Part shown: in pieces, positions 1-9,096 of the stretch
How the letters are laid out: every line of letters begins with the position of its first letter
Numbering within the stretch: the first letter of the stretch is position 1
Origin: Bog-756 sp963737625
Lineage (GTDB): Bacteria; Actinomycetota; Acidimicrobiia; Acidimicrobiales; RAAP-2
NCBI GenBank assembly: GCA_963737625.1
Contig: CAVTTK010000002.1
Span: 186,001-250,000 of the forward strand
Direction of reading: 5' to 3'
DNA: 64,000 bases
Program-made: the position numbers and the translations under genes
Notes under the pieces: generated by a model
What the model was told of the DNA's origin: nothing
Databases searched by the model: none
What the model saw: the letters and a program-made list of their open reading frames with translations, nothing else

Positions 1-615
1 CAGGCCATCGCGGTGTTGGCCGAGTTCTTCGCCCCGCTCGATCTGCCTGAGCTGGTAGTGGGGGGCGGGCTCGGCGTGGCCTACGTGAACGGGGAGGAGG
101 CACCCCCGATGGCCCAGTGGGCCGCCTCGGTCCGTCGGGCCTGCCGGTCAGCGGGCATTCCCGACTCGGTCAGGGTCACGGCGGAGCCCGGGCGATCCAT
201 CGTGGCCGCGGCCGGCATCACGCTCTACCGGGTGGGAACGGTCAAGGACGTTCCCGGTCACCGGACCTACGTCTCGGTCGACGGCGGGATGAGCGACAAT
301 CCCCGGCCCGTGCTCTACGGCAGCGGCTATGAGGCGTTCCTGCCCCGGGAGGCCGATGCGGCCCGACCCAAACCAGTGCGGGTGGTGGGCAAGCACTGCG
401 AGACCGGGGATGTGGTGGTGTCCGAGGGGTACGTGCCGGACGATCTGGTGGTGGGTGACGTGCTGGCCACACCGGTTACCGGGGCCTACGGCCACTCCAT
501 GGCCTCCAACTACAACAAGGTTCCCCGGCCGGCCGTGGTCTTCGTCGCCGGGGGTGAGGCCCGGCTCGTCGTGCGACGGGAGACGTTCGACGATCTCACC
601 CGCCTGGACGTCTGA
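1..615 (+). CDS. lysA: Diaminopimelate decarboxylase, C-terminal part (cut by window edge)
   Basis: The last 204 codons of a PLP-dependent decarboxylase that converts meso-diaminopimelate to L-lysine, the final step of lysine synthesis in the cytoplasm. Visible are an EPGRS motif from about nt 184, a KHCETGD motif (the CxxGD loop that reaches into the neighbouring active site) and the C-terminal ASNYNKVPRPA segment typical of LysA and related decarboxylases. The reading frame is open from base 1, so the N-terminal barrel with the PLP lysine lies upstream of the window. It is followed 39 nt later by hom on the same strand, so aspartate-family genes are grouped. An arginine or ornithine decarboxylase of the same fold is unlikely given this context. 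Confidence 0.93.
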   Translation, partial: QAIAVLAEFFAPLDLPELVVGGGLGVAYVNGEEAPPMAQWAASVRRACRSAGIPDSVRVTAEPGRSIVAAAGITLYRVGTVKDVPGHRTYVSVDGGMSDNPRPVLYGSGYEAFLPREADAARPKPVRVVGKHCETGDVVVSEGYVPDDLVVGDVLATPVTGAYGHSMASNYNKVPRPAVVFVAGGEARLVVRRETFDDLTRLDV

Positions 616-654
616 TCGCCGGGTCGGGCTGCGGTCAGGCGGTAGCGTGACCGG

Positions 655-1965
655 GTGACCTTGGCGCCCTCTTCTGACCGCGTGGTGCGCATCGCCGTCC
701 TCGGGTGCGGGAATGTGGGTTCGGCCCTGGTCGGAATTCTCCAGGACCGGTCCGAGGCTCTGGCCGTCCAGAGTGGCGCCCGGCTCGAGATGGCAGGCAT
801 CGCCGTCAACGACCTGACCCTGGACCGGGCCTCTCATATCCCGGTCGACCTGCTCACTGCCGATGCCGCCGGGCTGGTCTCGGACCCGTCGGTCGATGTG
901 GTGGTGGAGCTCATCGGTGGCCTGGTGCCCACGGGCGCCCTGGTACGGAAGGCCCTCGAGTCGGGCAAGCCGGTGGTCACCGCCAACAAGGCCCTACTGG
1001 CCTCTCCCGAGGGCGTGGAGCTGCGCGCCCTGGCCAAACGTCAGGGCGTCGACCTCCTGTACGAGGCCGCCGTGGCCGGGGCCATCCCCCTGGTCCGGGC
1101 GCTGCGGGAGTCGTTGACCGGTGAGCGGATCCACCGGGTGATGGGCATCGTGAACGGCACCACCAACTTCATCCTCACCAAAATGAGCGAACAGGGTGCG
1201 GACTACGCCGATGTCCTGGCCGAGGCCCAGGCCCTGGGCTTGGCCGAGCGCGACCCGACGGCCGACGTGGAGGGGTACGACGCCGCGGCCAAAGCGGCCA
1301 TCCTGGCCGGTGTGGCCTTCGGGTACGACGTGGGCGGTGCCGAGGTGATGCGTGAGGGGATCACCGCCATCCGGGCTGTCGACGTGGAGTTCGCCGAGCG
1401 CCTGGGCTACTCGGTCAAGCTGCTGGCCATCGTGGAACGGATCGGGGACGACGCCCTGTCGGTGCGAGTGCACCCGGCCCTGGTCCCCAAGTCCCATCCG
1501 CTGGCCGGGGTCCGCGACGCCTTCAACGCCGTGTTCATCGAAGGGGAGGCCGCCGGCGAGTTGATGCTCTACGGCCAGGGGGCCGGCGGTCTGCCCACGG
1601 CCAGTGCCGTGGTCGGCGACCTCATCGATGCCGTCCGCAACCGTTCGGCGGGAACCACGGCACCGACCCCGGACCGCCGACCGGCCCGACTGCTTCCCGA
1701 GTCCGAACTCCGGACGCAGTGCTACATCAGTCTCGACGTGACCGACCGACCCGGGGTCTTGGCCGCGGTGACGACGATCTTCGGAGACCACGACGTCTCG
1801 ATCCGCTCGATGGAACAGGAGGGGTACGCCGGTGAGGCCCGCCTGCTCTTCGTCACCCACCTGGCCCGTGAGGGTGACATCCGTGACACGCTGGCCGAGC
1901 TCTCCCGTTTGGACACCGTGGAGCAGATCGGTGGGGTCATGAGGATCGTCGGGGACGCCGAATGA
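655..1965 (+). CDS. hom: Homoserine dehydrogenase
   Basis: NAD(P)H-dependent reduction of aspartate semialdehyde to homoserine, the branch to threonine and methionine. The 436-residue protein has an N-terminal Rossmann motif (VLGCGNVGSAL, residues 15-25), the family signature VNGTTNFIL from residue 166, and a C-terminal ACT domain from about residue 355 (DVTDRPGVLAAV), the usual place of threonine feedback control. Length fits the long actinobacterial form. The GTG at 655 opens the frame just before the Rossmann fold. The stop overlaps the thrC start in ATGA, so the two are translationally coupled. Confidence 0.96.
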   Translation: MTLAPSSDRVVRIAVLGCGNVGSALVGILQDRSEALAVQSGARLEMAGIAVNDLTLDRASHIPVDLLTADAAGLVSDPSVDVVVELIGGLVPTGALVRKALESGKPVVTANKALLASPEGVELRALAKRQGVDLLYEAAVAGAIPLVRALRESLTGERIHRVMGIVNGTTNFILTKMSEQGADYADVLAEAQALGLAERDPTADVEGYDAAAKAAILAGVAFGYDVGGAEVMREGITAIRAVDVEFAERLGYSVKLLAIVERIGDDALSVRVHPALVPKSHPLAGVRDAFNAVFIEGEAAGELMLYGQGAGGLPTASAVVGDLIDAVRNRSAGTTAPTPDRRPARLLPESELRTQCYISLDVTDRPGVLAAVTTIFGDHDVSIRSMEQEGYAGEARLLFVTHLAREGDIRDTLAELSRLDTVEQIGGVMRIVGDAE

Positions 1966-3035
1966 CCGATCGGGCCCCCGGAAGGGCCTGGCGCGGCGTC
2001 ATCGAGGAGTACCGTTCCTATCTCCCGGTGACTGACGCCACCCCGGTGGTGACCCTGCTCGAAGGCGGGACGCCGCTCCTGGCGGCACCGCGCCTGTCGG
2101 CGCGGGTGGGGGCACGGGTACTCCTGAAGGTGGAGGGGGCCAACCCCACGGGATCGTTCAAGGACCGGGGCATGACCGTCGCCATCTCCAAGGCCGCCGA
2201 GGAGGGGGCCAAGGCGGTGGTGTGCGCCTCGACCGGCAACACCTCGGCGTCGGCCGCGGCCTTCGCCGCCCGGGCCGGCCTCACCTGCGCCGTCCTCATC
2301 CCCGAGGGCCACATCGCCTTGGGCAAGCTGGCCCAGGCCCTCATCCACGGGGCGCGAGTCCTCCAGGTGCGCGGCAACTTCGACCAGTCGCTGACCATCG
2401 TCCGCGAGCTCGGTGAGCGGGCCCCGGTCACGGTGGTGAATTCGGTCAACCCCTACCGGATCGAGGGTCAGAAGTCGGGTGCGTTCGAGATCGTGGACGC
2501 ACTGGACGATGCTCCCGACGTGCACTGCATCCCGGTGGGCAACGCCGGCAACATCACCGCCTACTGGAAGGGGTACCTGGAATTCAAGGAGGCCGGCCGG
2601 TCCACGCGGCTGCCGCGGATGCTCGGTTTCCAGGCTGCCGGTGCCGCCCCCATCGTCGAGGGCCATCCCGTCGCCCACCCCGAGACGGTGGCCACCGCCA
2701 TCCGTATCGGCAATCCGGCCAGTTGGTACGGGGCCACGTCGGCGGCGTCCGAGTCCGGTGGGGGCATCGCCGCGGTGACCGACGGGGAGATCCTCGAGGC
2801 CTACCGGTACCTGGCCGCCGAGGAGTCGGTGTTCTGTGAGCCGGCATCGGCGGCATCGGTGGCCGGACTGCTGAAGTACGGGCTCCCCGACGGTCTCGGA
2901 TCCGAGGCCACCGTGGTCTGCGTTCTGACCGGTCACGGGCTGAAGGACCCGGACATCGCTATCAGCCAGATCTCGGTGCCCACGGTGGTGGATGCCGACC
3001 TCCGGGCGGTGCTGGACGAGTTGTCGCTGGGCTGA
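1962..3035 (+). CDS. thrC: Threonine synthase
   Basis: PLP enzyme that makes L-threonine from O-phosphohomoserine. The 357-residue protein is of the short threonine synthase type. NPTGSFKDRGM places the PLP lysine at K67, and an STGNTSASAAAFAAR segment follows, the substrate/phosphate-binding asparagine loop of fold type II enzymes. The ATG overlaps the hom stop by four bases. In many actinobacteria homoserine kinase (thrB) follows directly; here the next gene is rho, so the kinase must be elsewhere or be replaced. Confidence 0.96.
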   Translation: MTDRAPGRAWRGVIEEYRSYLPVTDATPVVTLLEGGTPLLAAPRLSARVGARVLLKVEGANPTGSFKDRGMTVAISKAAEEGAKAVVCASTGNTSASAAAFAARAGLTCAVLIPEGHIALGKLAQALIHGARVLQVRGNFDQSLTIVRELGERAPVTVVNSVNPYRIEGQKSGAFEIVDALDDAPDVHCIPVGNAGNITAYWKGYLEFKEAGRSTRLPRMLGFQAAGAAPIVEGHPVAHPETVATAIRIGNPASWYGATSAASESGGGIAAVTDGEILEAYRYLAAEESVFCEPASAASVAGLLKYGLPDGLGSEATVVCVLTGHGLKDPDIAISQISVPTVVDADLRAVLDELSLG

Positions 3036-3352
3036 ACGAGTGACAACCAAGGCAGGTCAACGGGAAAGGCCGGGGACTCGGCGTGCCCGCTCGACGACCG
3101 GGAGTGGCCCGGTTGTTGCCGGTGCCCCCGTCCGCCTGTACACTGGTGTCACCTTCGCTTCCACAACGTGCCCGACCGGGCTTGTGGGCGGGACTCCCTG
3201 TATCGCTTCTTGCGACGCGATCAGCCCGTAGTCGGCGTCGGGGGGAGTAGCGGTCGAGAGAGGATCTCGAGACCTTCGATTCCCCACCCCTGAATCCCTG
3301 GCAGTGGGACTCACTCCACCTGCCACTGAGGACATGTGAAACGAGGAAGCCG
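3036..3352 (+). promoter_or_regulatory. rho promoter and long 5' leader
   Basis: This 317-bp gap holds a good sigma-70-type promoter: TTGCCG at 3116-3121, a 17-bp spacer and TACACT at 3139-3144. It implies a transcript with a leader of about 200 nt before the rho ATG at 3353. A long leader would suit autogenous control of rho, known in other bacteria, but I see no defined riboregulator or open leader peptide here. The rho ribosome binding site is a GAGGA about 10 nt before the ATG. Confidence 0.55.
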
Positions 3353-5353
3353 ATGACTGCGGAACAGCAGCTCGAGCGCTCGGTATTGGAGGGCAAGGAG
3401 CGAGATGAGCTCCACGCCATCGCACAGGCACTCTCTGTGAAGACCAATACCAGAACGAAAAAGGCGGACATGATCGATGGCATTCTGAAGGCCACCGGTG
3501 TCTCCGTGGACGACAGTGCCCCGACGGGTCCGACCAAGGAAGGTGGGGGAGCCTCCGGGAACGGAGACGGCTCCAACGGCGCGGCGTCCAACGGCCGTCG
3601 GACAGCCAGGTCCAGTCGGGCCACGACCACCGCGACGCCAGAGGAATCGAACGGGACCGGTGGCGACAGCGGTGGCCCCGACGATCCGCCCTCGGGGGCT
3701 TCCGCCCCCGGTTCGGCCGGCCGTCGCCCCGCCCGCGGGGCGACCGTCGTGCACTCGTTCGGTCCCGCCGATGATGTCGATCAGGACTCTGGGCCCGTGG
3801 ATCTGAGCGATGACTTCGGGGACGGATCCTCCGGTGACAACGGGACCGAGCACGGCCCATCCGACGACGGAGGCGGTCAGAGCTCCGGAAGCGTGGACAC
3901 TGCTCCGGCCGGTGCCAACGGTGGCCGCCAGGGCGCCGAGGGTGGCCGGCAAGGATCCCAGGGCGGCGGCAACAATCAGAACAACCGCAACAACCAGGGC
4001 AACCGCAACAACCAGAACAATCAGAACAACCGCAACAACCAGGGCAACCGCAACAACCAGGGCAACCGCAACAACCAGAACAATCAGGGCGGCGGCAACG
4101 ACGACATGGGCAACCGACGGAGCAACCGTCGGCGTCGGGGCCGTGACCGCCAGGGCGGCGGCGGCGAAGGTGATCTGCAGGGTCAGGGTGCAGGCGGCCA
4201 GGAACAGCAGTACCAGGGTGAGTTGATCGCCGTGAAGGGTCTGCTCGACCTCCGCGATGAGGGCTACGGTTTCCTGCGGTGTGAGGGCTACCTGCCTTCG
4301 ACCAAGGACGTGTACGTGTCCATCAGCCAGGCCCGCCGCTTCGCCCTCCGCAAGGGAGACAGCATCGAGGGATTCTGTCGGCCGGCCGGCAGCACGGAGA
4401 AGTTCCCGGCCCTGCTGCAGATCGACACGGTCTCCTCGCTCGATCCCGAGGTGGCGCGCAATCGTCCACGGTTTGAGGACCTCACGCCGCTCTTCCCCGA
4501 CGAGCGCCTCAATCTCGAGATGCCGGGCGAGAAGGAGAACATGACGACCCGGATCGTCGACCTCCTGTCGCCGATCGGCAAGGGCCAACGAGGGCTCATC
4601 GTTTCGCCACCCAAGGCGGGCAAGACCACGGTGATGAAGCACATCGCCCACTCCATCGAAGCCAACAACCCCGACGTGCACCTCATGGTCCTTCTGGTCG
4701 ACGAACGGCCCGAGGAGGTCACCGACATGCGCCGCTCGGTGCGCGGCGAGGTTGTCGCCTCCACCTTCGACCGCCCGGCCGAGGAACATACGGCCGTGGC
4801 CGAGTTGGCCATCGAACGGGCGAAGCGCCTGGTCGAGGCCGGCCGTGACGTGGTGATCATCCTGGACGGGATCACCCGACTGGCCCGGGCCTACAACCTG
4901 GCCCAGCCGGCCACCGGACGGATCATGTCCGGTGGGGTCGACTCCGGTGCCCTGTACCCGCCGAAGAAGTTCTTCGGCGCGGCACGGAACATCGAAGAGG
5001 GTGGGTCGCTGACCATCCTGGCCACGGCCCTGGTGGAGACCGGCTCGAAGATGGACGAGGTCATCTTCGAGGAGTTCAAGGGCACCGGCAACATGGAGCT
5101 CCGCCTCGACCGCCGACTGGCCGAGCGCCGGCTGTACCCGTCGATCGACGTCAACGCCAGCTCCACCAGGCACGAGGAGCTGCTCTTCAACCGATCCGAG
5201 CTCCAGCAGGTCTGGAAGCTTCGCCGGGTGCTGAACGCCCTGGCCAACGAGGGGAGTGCCGCGGCGGGGCTCGAGCTGCTCATGGACAAGATCCGGACGA
5301 CCAAGAGCAATGAGGAGTTCCTGGCTGAGATCGCCAAGGGGCCAGCCACCTGA
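3353..5353 (+). CDS. rho: Transcription termination factor Rho with long disordered insertion
   Basis: Hexameric RNA-dependent ATPase/translocase that ends transcription. The 666 residues are far longer than the roughly 420 of E. coli Rho. A Rho_N helical domain (about 1-50) is followed by some 230 residues of low complexity: Ser/Gly/acidic, then an Asn/Gln/Arg/Gly-rich stretch built from NNQ, NNR and QGNR units (nt 3970-4090), then an Arg/Gly-rich end. The cold-shock-like RNA-binding domain starts near residue 285. The P-loop SPPKAGKTT lies near 416-424 and the Walker B region ILDGITRLARAYN near 503-515. Large inserts here are known in actinobacterial Rho; the Asn/Gln composition is distinctive. 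Confidence 0.97.
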   Translation: MTAEQQLERSVLEGKERDELHAIAQALSVKTNTRTKKADMIDGILKATGVSVDDSAPTGPTKEGGGASGNGDGSNGAASNGRRTARSSRATTTATPEESNGTGGDSGGPDDPPSGASAPGSAGRRPARGATVVHSFGPADDVDQDSGPVDLSDDFGDGSSGDNGTEHGPSDDGGGQSSGSVDTAPAGANGGRQGAEGGRQGSQGGGNNQNNRNNQGNRNNQNNQNNRNNQGNRNNQGNRNNQNNQGGGNDDMGNRRSNRRRRGRDRQGGGGEGDLQGQGAGGQEQQYQGELIAVKGLLDLRDEGYGFLRCEGYLPSTKDVYVSISQARRFALRKGDSIEGFCRPAGSTEKFPALLQIDTVSSLDPEVARNRPRFEDLTPLFPDERLNLEMPGEKENMTTRIVDLLSPIGKGQRGLIVSPPKAGKTTVMKHIAHSIEANNPDVHLMVLLVDERPEEVTDMRRSVRGEVVASTFDRPAEEHTAVAELAIERAKRLVEAGRDVVIILDGITRLARAYNLAQPATGRIMSGGVDSGALYPPKKFFGAARNIEEGGSLTILATALVETGSKMDEVIFEEFKGTGNMELRLDRRLAERRLYPSIDVNASSTRHEELLFNRSELQQVWKLRRVLNALANEGSAAAGLELLMDKIRTTKSNEEFLAEIAKGPAT

Positions 5354-5402
5354 CCGAGCCCGGTCCCGCGTCGGTGCGGAATAACCGCCGGTCCGGTTCC
5401 GT

Positions 5403-5408
5403 TACACT
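5403..5408 (+). promoter_or_regulatory. Candidate -10 box for rpmE
   Basis: GTTACACT ends 61 nt before the rpmE ATG and gives a TACACT -10 element identical to the one proposed for rho. The -35 region is poorly defined; the best place is around 5380-5386. It suggests rpmE can be transcribed apart from rho. Confidence 0.4.
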
Positions 5409-5468
5409 CACAGCGCCGAACAGTGGGTGTCGACAGACACTCGAGTGCGGCCGTCACAGGAGAAACCC

Positions 5469-5702
5469 ATGAAGACCGACATCCATCCGACCTACGTAGA
5501 GTCCTCGGTGCGCTGCTCGTGCGGCAACACCTTCACCACCCGTTCCACCAAGCCGGAGATCCATCTCGAGCTGTGCAACGAGTGCCATCCGTTCTTCACC
5601 GGCAAGCAGAAGCTGGTGGACTCGGGAGGCCGGGTGGAGCGCTTCCAGCGCCGCTACGCCAAGACGGGCTCGCGCAAGAAGAAGGCGCCACCCGCCTCCT
5701 GA
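5469..5702 (+). CDS. rpmE: Ribosomal protein bL31 (zinc-binding form)
   Basis: A 77-residue protein of the large ribosomal subunit. It starts MKTDIHPTY, the usual bL31 opening, and has four cysteines (C16, C18, C36, C39) that mark the zinc-containing C+ form. The frame is open upstream from a GTG at 5427, but the family N terminus and the AGGAG just before 5469 decide the start. The neighbours rho and prfA are the usual ones. A zinc-independent paralogue used under zinc starvation is not in this window. Confidence 0.96.
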   Translation: MKTDIHPTYVESSVRCSCGNTFTTRSTKPEIHLELCNECHPFFTGKQKLVDSGGRVERFQRRYAKTGSRKKKAPPAS

Positions 5703-5722
5703 GGGGTGGGGCGCTCCACCCC
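5703..5722 (+). terminator. GC-rich hairpin after rpmE
   Basis: GGGGTGG (5703-5709) pairs with CCACCCC (5716-5722) across a six-base loop directly after the rpmE stop. There is no U-tract. It may be a terminator or 3' stabiliser of the kind common in GC-rich actinobacteria. Confidence 0.35.
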
Positions 5723-5799
5723 GGGGTCGACGTCGGGCCCGGAGCGCTCGGCCCGAGCGGCCACCGGTCCCTCGGGAGCGTGGCGCTACCCTGGCCCCC

Positions 5800-6876
5800 G
5801 TGGTCAATGAACGCATGAATCAGCGCATGCAGGAGCTCGAACGCGAGTACGAGTCGGTCCTGATCGAGCTCAACGACCCCAACCTGTCGTCGGACCCCGG
5901 TCGCCTGCGCAGCGTCTCCCGCCGTCACCGCGAGCTCGAGGATCCAGTGCAGAGCTGGCGGCGGCTCCAGTTGGCGGAGTCCGACCTCGAGGCCGCCCGG
6001 GAGATGGTGCGGGACTCCGCGGCTGAGGAGCGCGAACTGGCCCAAGCCGAAGTGACCCAGGCGGAACTGGACATCGCCCGCCTGGAGGAGGAACTTCGAC
6101 TCCACCTGGTGCCGAAGGATCCCAACGCCGGTCGCAACGTGATCATGGAGATCCGTGGAGCCGAGGGCGGGGAGGAGGCCAACCTGTTCGCCAAGGATCT
6201 CTACGAGATGTACACCCGCTATGCCACCGAGCGGGGGTGGAAGATCGACGTGCTCTCCTCCAGCCCCTCCGAGCGGGACGGACTCAACGAGATCACCTTC
6301 GTGGTCAAAGGGGACGACGCCTGGCAGCGGCTCGAGCACGAAGGGGGCCCCCACCGGGTGCAGCGGGTGCCGGTGACCGAGTCGCAGGGGAGGATCCACA
6401 CCTCGTCGGCTGCGGTGGCCGTGCTGCCCGAGGCCGAGGAGGTCGACGTGGCCATCGACCCCGGTGATCTCAAGATCGATGTCTACCGTTCCACCGGGCC
6501 CGGGGGGCAGTCGGTCAACACCACGGACTCGGCGGTGCGTATCACCCACCTGCCCACCGGGATCGTGGTGGCCATGCAGGACGAGAAGAGCCAGATCCAG
6601 AACCGGGCCAAGGCCATGATCGTCCTCCGGTCGAGATTGCTCAAAGCGGAGCAGGACCGCCAGTCGGCCGAACTTTCCGAGCAGCGACGCAGCCAGGTGG
6701 GCGGCGGCGGCCGGTCGGAGAAGATCCGTACCTATAACTACAAGGACAACCGGGTCACCGACCACCGGATCAAGCTGACCCTCCACAAGCTCGACCGGAT
6801 CCTGATGGGCGATCTCGACGAGCTGACCGACGCGCTGATGGCCGACAAGCGCTATCGGCAGCTGGACGACGAGTGA
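5800..6876 (+). CDS. prfA: Peptide chain release factor 1
   Basis: Releases finished peptides at UAA and UAG codons. The 358-residue protein has the codon-reading PxT element as PVT at residues 191-193 (RVPVTESQGRIHTS context, which separates RF1 from RF2) and the catalytic GGQ at 235-237 within GPGGQSVNTTDSAVR. An N-terminal coiled-coil domain precedes. The GTG at 5800 gives the family-like N terminus; an ATG at 5815 in frame is an alternative. It is followed after 7 nt by prmC, which methylates the GGQ glutamine. Confidence 0.97.
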   Translation: MVNERMNQRMQELEREYESVLIELNDPNLSSDPGRLRSVSRRHRELEDPVQSWRRLQLAESDLEAAREMVRDSAAEERELAQAEVTQAELDIARLEEELRLHLVPKDPNAGRNVIMEIRGAEGGEEANLFAKDLYEMYTRYATERGWKIDVLSSSPSERDGLNEITFVVKGDDAWQRLEHEGGPHRVQRVPVTESQGRIHTSSAAVAVLPEAEEVDVAIDPGDLKIDVYRSTGPGGQSVNTTDSAVRITHLPTGIVVAMQDEKSQIQNRAKAMIVLRSRLLKAEQDRQSAELSEQRRSQVGGGGRSEKIRTYNYKDNRVTDHRIKLTLHKLDRILMGDLDELTDALMADKRYRQLDDE

Positions 6877-6883
6877 GGCGGCG

Positions 6884-7798
6884 ATGGTGCCCGGGCCGCC
6901 TGTCGGACCCGAAGGGATGACCCGGCCACCCGGCACCGTCGTGCCCGACGCTGTCGAGGCGTTGGTCGCCCGGAGGCTGGGATCGGTCCGAGAGGCCCGC
7001 TGGCTGATGGAACATGTCGACGGGGACACCGGACTGGCGCTGGCCCTGGCCGACCGGAGAGCGGCGGGGGAGCCACTCCAGTACGTCTTGGGCCGGTGGC
7101 CGTTCCGCTCCCTCGACCTGGCCGTGGACCGCCGGGTGCTCATCCCCCGACCGGAGACCGAACAGGTGGTGGAGGTGGCCCTGGCCGAACTCGCCTCCCT
7201 GGTCGCCCATGCTCCGGCCGTCTCCGGGAGTTCCGGCCCCCGGAACCCGGTGTGCCTCGACCTCGGCACCGGGTCGGGCGCCATCGCCCTCTCCCTGGCC
7301 GTGGAGGGCGGCTCCTTGTCCCCTGGCCTGGTGGTCTGGGCCACCGACGCGTCCCGGGACGCCCTGGACGTGGCGGCAGGGAACCTCAACGAGCTGAGTC
7401 ACCGGGATCCCGCCGCCGCGGAGCGGGTCCGCCTGGTGGAAGGTCGGTGGTTCGACGCCCTGCCCGCCTCGGTGGCCGGGACCGTCGACCTGCTGGTGTC
7501 CAATCCCCCCTACGTTGCCGAGGCGGACTTTCCCCACCTCGATCCCACCGTGCGCCAGTGGGAGCCCCGCGGAGCCCTCGTGGCGCCCGACGCCCACGGC
7601 GTCGGCGGGATGGCCGACATCGAGACGATCATCGCCGGTGCGTCGCGGTGGTTGCGAGCCACAGGGGTGATGGTCATCGAGATCGACCCGGCCCAGACCG
7701 GGGCGGCCCTGGCGGCCGCCCAGCGGGCCGGATGGAACCGGTGCCGGACGGGGCGTGATCTTGCCGGCCGGGTCCGGATGGTGGTGGCCCGGCGATGA
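6884..7798 (+). CDS. prmC: Release factor glutamine methyltransferase
   Basis: SAM-dependent N5-methylation of the GGQ glutamine in release factors. The 304-residue protein shows the SAM-binding DLGTGSGAIALSL motif and the catalytic NPPY at residues 207-210, which holds the target amide. It sits directly after prfA, the usual partner, and its stop overlaps the tsaC start in ATGA. The N terminus carries about 20 Pro/Gly-rich residues before the helical substrate domain, so a later start is possible. Confidence 0.95.
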   Translation: MVPGPPVGPEGMTRPPGTVVPDAVEALVARRLGSVREARWLMEHVDGDTGLALALADRRAAGEPLQYVLGRWPFRSLDLAVDRRVLIPRPETEQVVEVALAELASLVAHAPAVSGSSGPRNPVCLDLGTGSGAIALSLAVEGGSLSPGLVVWATDASRDALDVAAGNLNELSHRDPAAAERVRLVEGRWFDALPASVAGTVDLLVSNPPYVAEADFPHLDPTVRQWEPRGALVAPDAHGVGGMADIETIIAGASRWLRATGVMVIEIDPAQTGAALAAAQRAGWNRCRTGRDLAGRVRMVVARR

Positions 7799-8544
7799 CC
7801 CCGGAACGGGTGCCACTGGCCCTGGACTCCGAGAGCCTGGCGCGGGCGGCGGCGGCCCTCCGGGACGGAGGGGTGGTGGCGGTGCCCACAGACACCGTGT
7901 ACGGGCTGGCCGCCGACCCCCACCAGCCGCACGCCATCGAGCGGCTCTTCGCCCTGAAGGACCGACCCGCTGCGGTGGCCCTGCCGGTCCTGGTGGGGGG
8001 ACGGGAGCAGCTCTCGGCGGTGTGCGGCCCTCTGGGCAAGGCGGCGGAGCACCTGGCCGGACGGTACTGGCCCGGTCCGCTGACACTCGTCCTCCCCCGG
8101 ACGGGCAGCTTCACCGCTGACCTCGGTGGTCCGCCCTCGGCCCGTCACACCGTGGGTGTGCGATGGCCCGACCACCACGTGGTCCAGGCCCTGTGCCGTC
8201 AGCTCGGGCCCCTGGCCGTGACCAGCGCCAACCGCCACGGAGCCCCTCCGGCCTCCCGGGCCCTGGAGGTGGCGGCGATCTTCGCCGCGGACGGAGGGCT
8301 GGCCATGATCCTGGACGGAGGCGTCTGTGCCGGCACCCCCTCCACCGTGGTGGAGTGCCGGGGGCCGGCCCTCCGATGCCTCCGTGAGGGATCCATCCCG
8401 TGGAGCGACCTCCTGGAGGGCGGTGTGAGTGCCCGCCCGGTGCCGTACGAGGTGGAGTCCCGTATCCCACGGTCGGTGTCGGCGGCGGGCGTCGACGGCG
8501 GGACGTCGGGGACCTCCCGCCCGCCATCCGCTACCATCGCCTGA
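7795..8544 (+). CDS. tsaC: L-threonylcarbamoyladenylate synthase (Sua5/YrdC family)
   Basis: Makes threonylcarbamoyl-AMP from threonine, bicarbonate and ATP for the t6A37 modification of tRNAs reading ANN codons. The 249-residue protein has the YrdC core: VAVPTDTVYGLAADP near the N terminus, the KDRPAAVALPVLV substrate-lysine region, PLTLVLPR, and SANRHG at 144-149. The last 40-50 residues are a low-complexity tail, not a full Sua5 C-terminal domain. It is coupled to prmC by a four-base overlap, as in many actinobacteria. Confidence 0.93.
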   Translation: MTPERVPLALDSESLARAAAALRDGGVVAVPTDTVYGLAADPHQPHAIERLFALKDRPAAVALPVLVGGREQLSAVCGPLGKAAEHLAGRYWPGPLTLVLPRTGSFTADLGGPPSARHTVGVRWPDHHVVQALCRQLGPLAVTSANRHGAPPASRALEVAAIFAADGGLAMILDGGVCAGTPSTVVECRGPALRCLREGSIPWSDLLEGGVSARPVPYEVESRIPRSVSAAGVDGGTSGTSRPPSATIA

Positions 8545-8574
8545 CGAGGGCCGCGGACCCAGGAGGGGATCACT

Positions 8575-9006
8575 GTGTTCAAGAACATCGTCGTCGGTAC
8601 GGATGGGTCGAAGACGGCCGCCGCCGCCGTGGCTCTGGCCGTGGGGCTGGCCCGGGACCAGGGCGCCACGCTCCATCTGGTGATCGGCGTTCACACCGCA
8701 ACCGCGGTGGCCGTGCCGGCCGGCGGGGCCAATGTGTCCGACCCCCTGGGTGGGGCGGCGCTCCGCGGGGTGGCTCAGCACATGCTGGAGGAGGTCGCCG
8801 GCGACGTCCAGGATCTCGAGACCGAGATCCACACCGGCGTCGGTGACCCGGCCGAGGTCATCATCCGCACCGCCGACGAGGTGGGGGCCGACCTCATCGT
8901 GGTGGGGAGCAAGGGACTGCGGGGCACCCGGAGGATCCTGGGATCGGTCCCCAATTCCGTGGCCCACAAGGCCGGGTGCCATGTCCTCATCGCCCGCACC
9001 ACCTGA
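8575..9006 (+). CDS. Universal stress protein (UspA family)
   Basis: A single-domain UspA protein of 143 residues. It begins FKNIVVGTDGSKTA, the usual first strand and loop, and ends with the nucleotide-binding stretch VVGSKGLRGTRRILGS followed by VPNSVAHKAGCHVLIAR, so it probably binds ATP. The GTG start has a strong AGGAGGGG site. It stands alone, 30 nt after tsaC and followed by a 381-bp gap, and its exact role cannot be read from sequence. Confidence 0.9.
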   Translation: MFKNIVVGTDGSKTAAAAVALAVGLARDQGATLHLVIGVHTATAVAVPAGGANVSDPLGGAALRGVAQHMLEEVAGDVQDLETEIHTGVGDPAEVIIRTADEVGADLIVVGSKGLRGTRRILGSVPNSVAHKAGCHVLIARTT

Positions 9007-9096
9007 GCCGTACCGGCCCACGGGGACGCGACTCCGGACCCGGGCGGGCCCATGGGGTTGACGGTCCACCTCCGGACAAGGGACACTGGTTACCTG

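Noticed and set aside
3970..4090. Short repeats in rho as a CRISPR or satellite
   Set aside because: They are in-frame codons for Asn/Gln/Arg/Gly inside an intact gene.
3311..5173. A 620-codon minus-strand open frame opposite rho
   Set aside because: Antisense shadow caused by high GC; low complexity and no family features. The same holds for long minus frames at 5596-7389, 6770-8086, 7510-9201 and 9343-11355.
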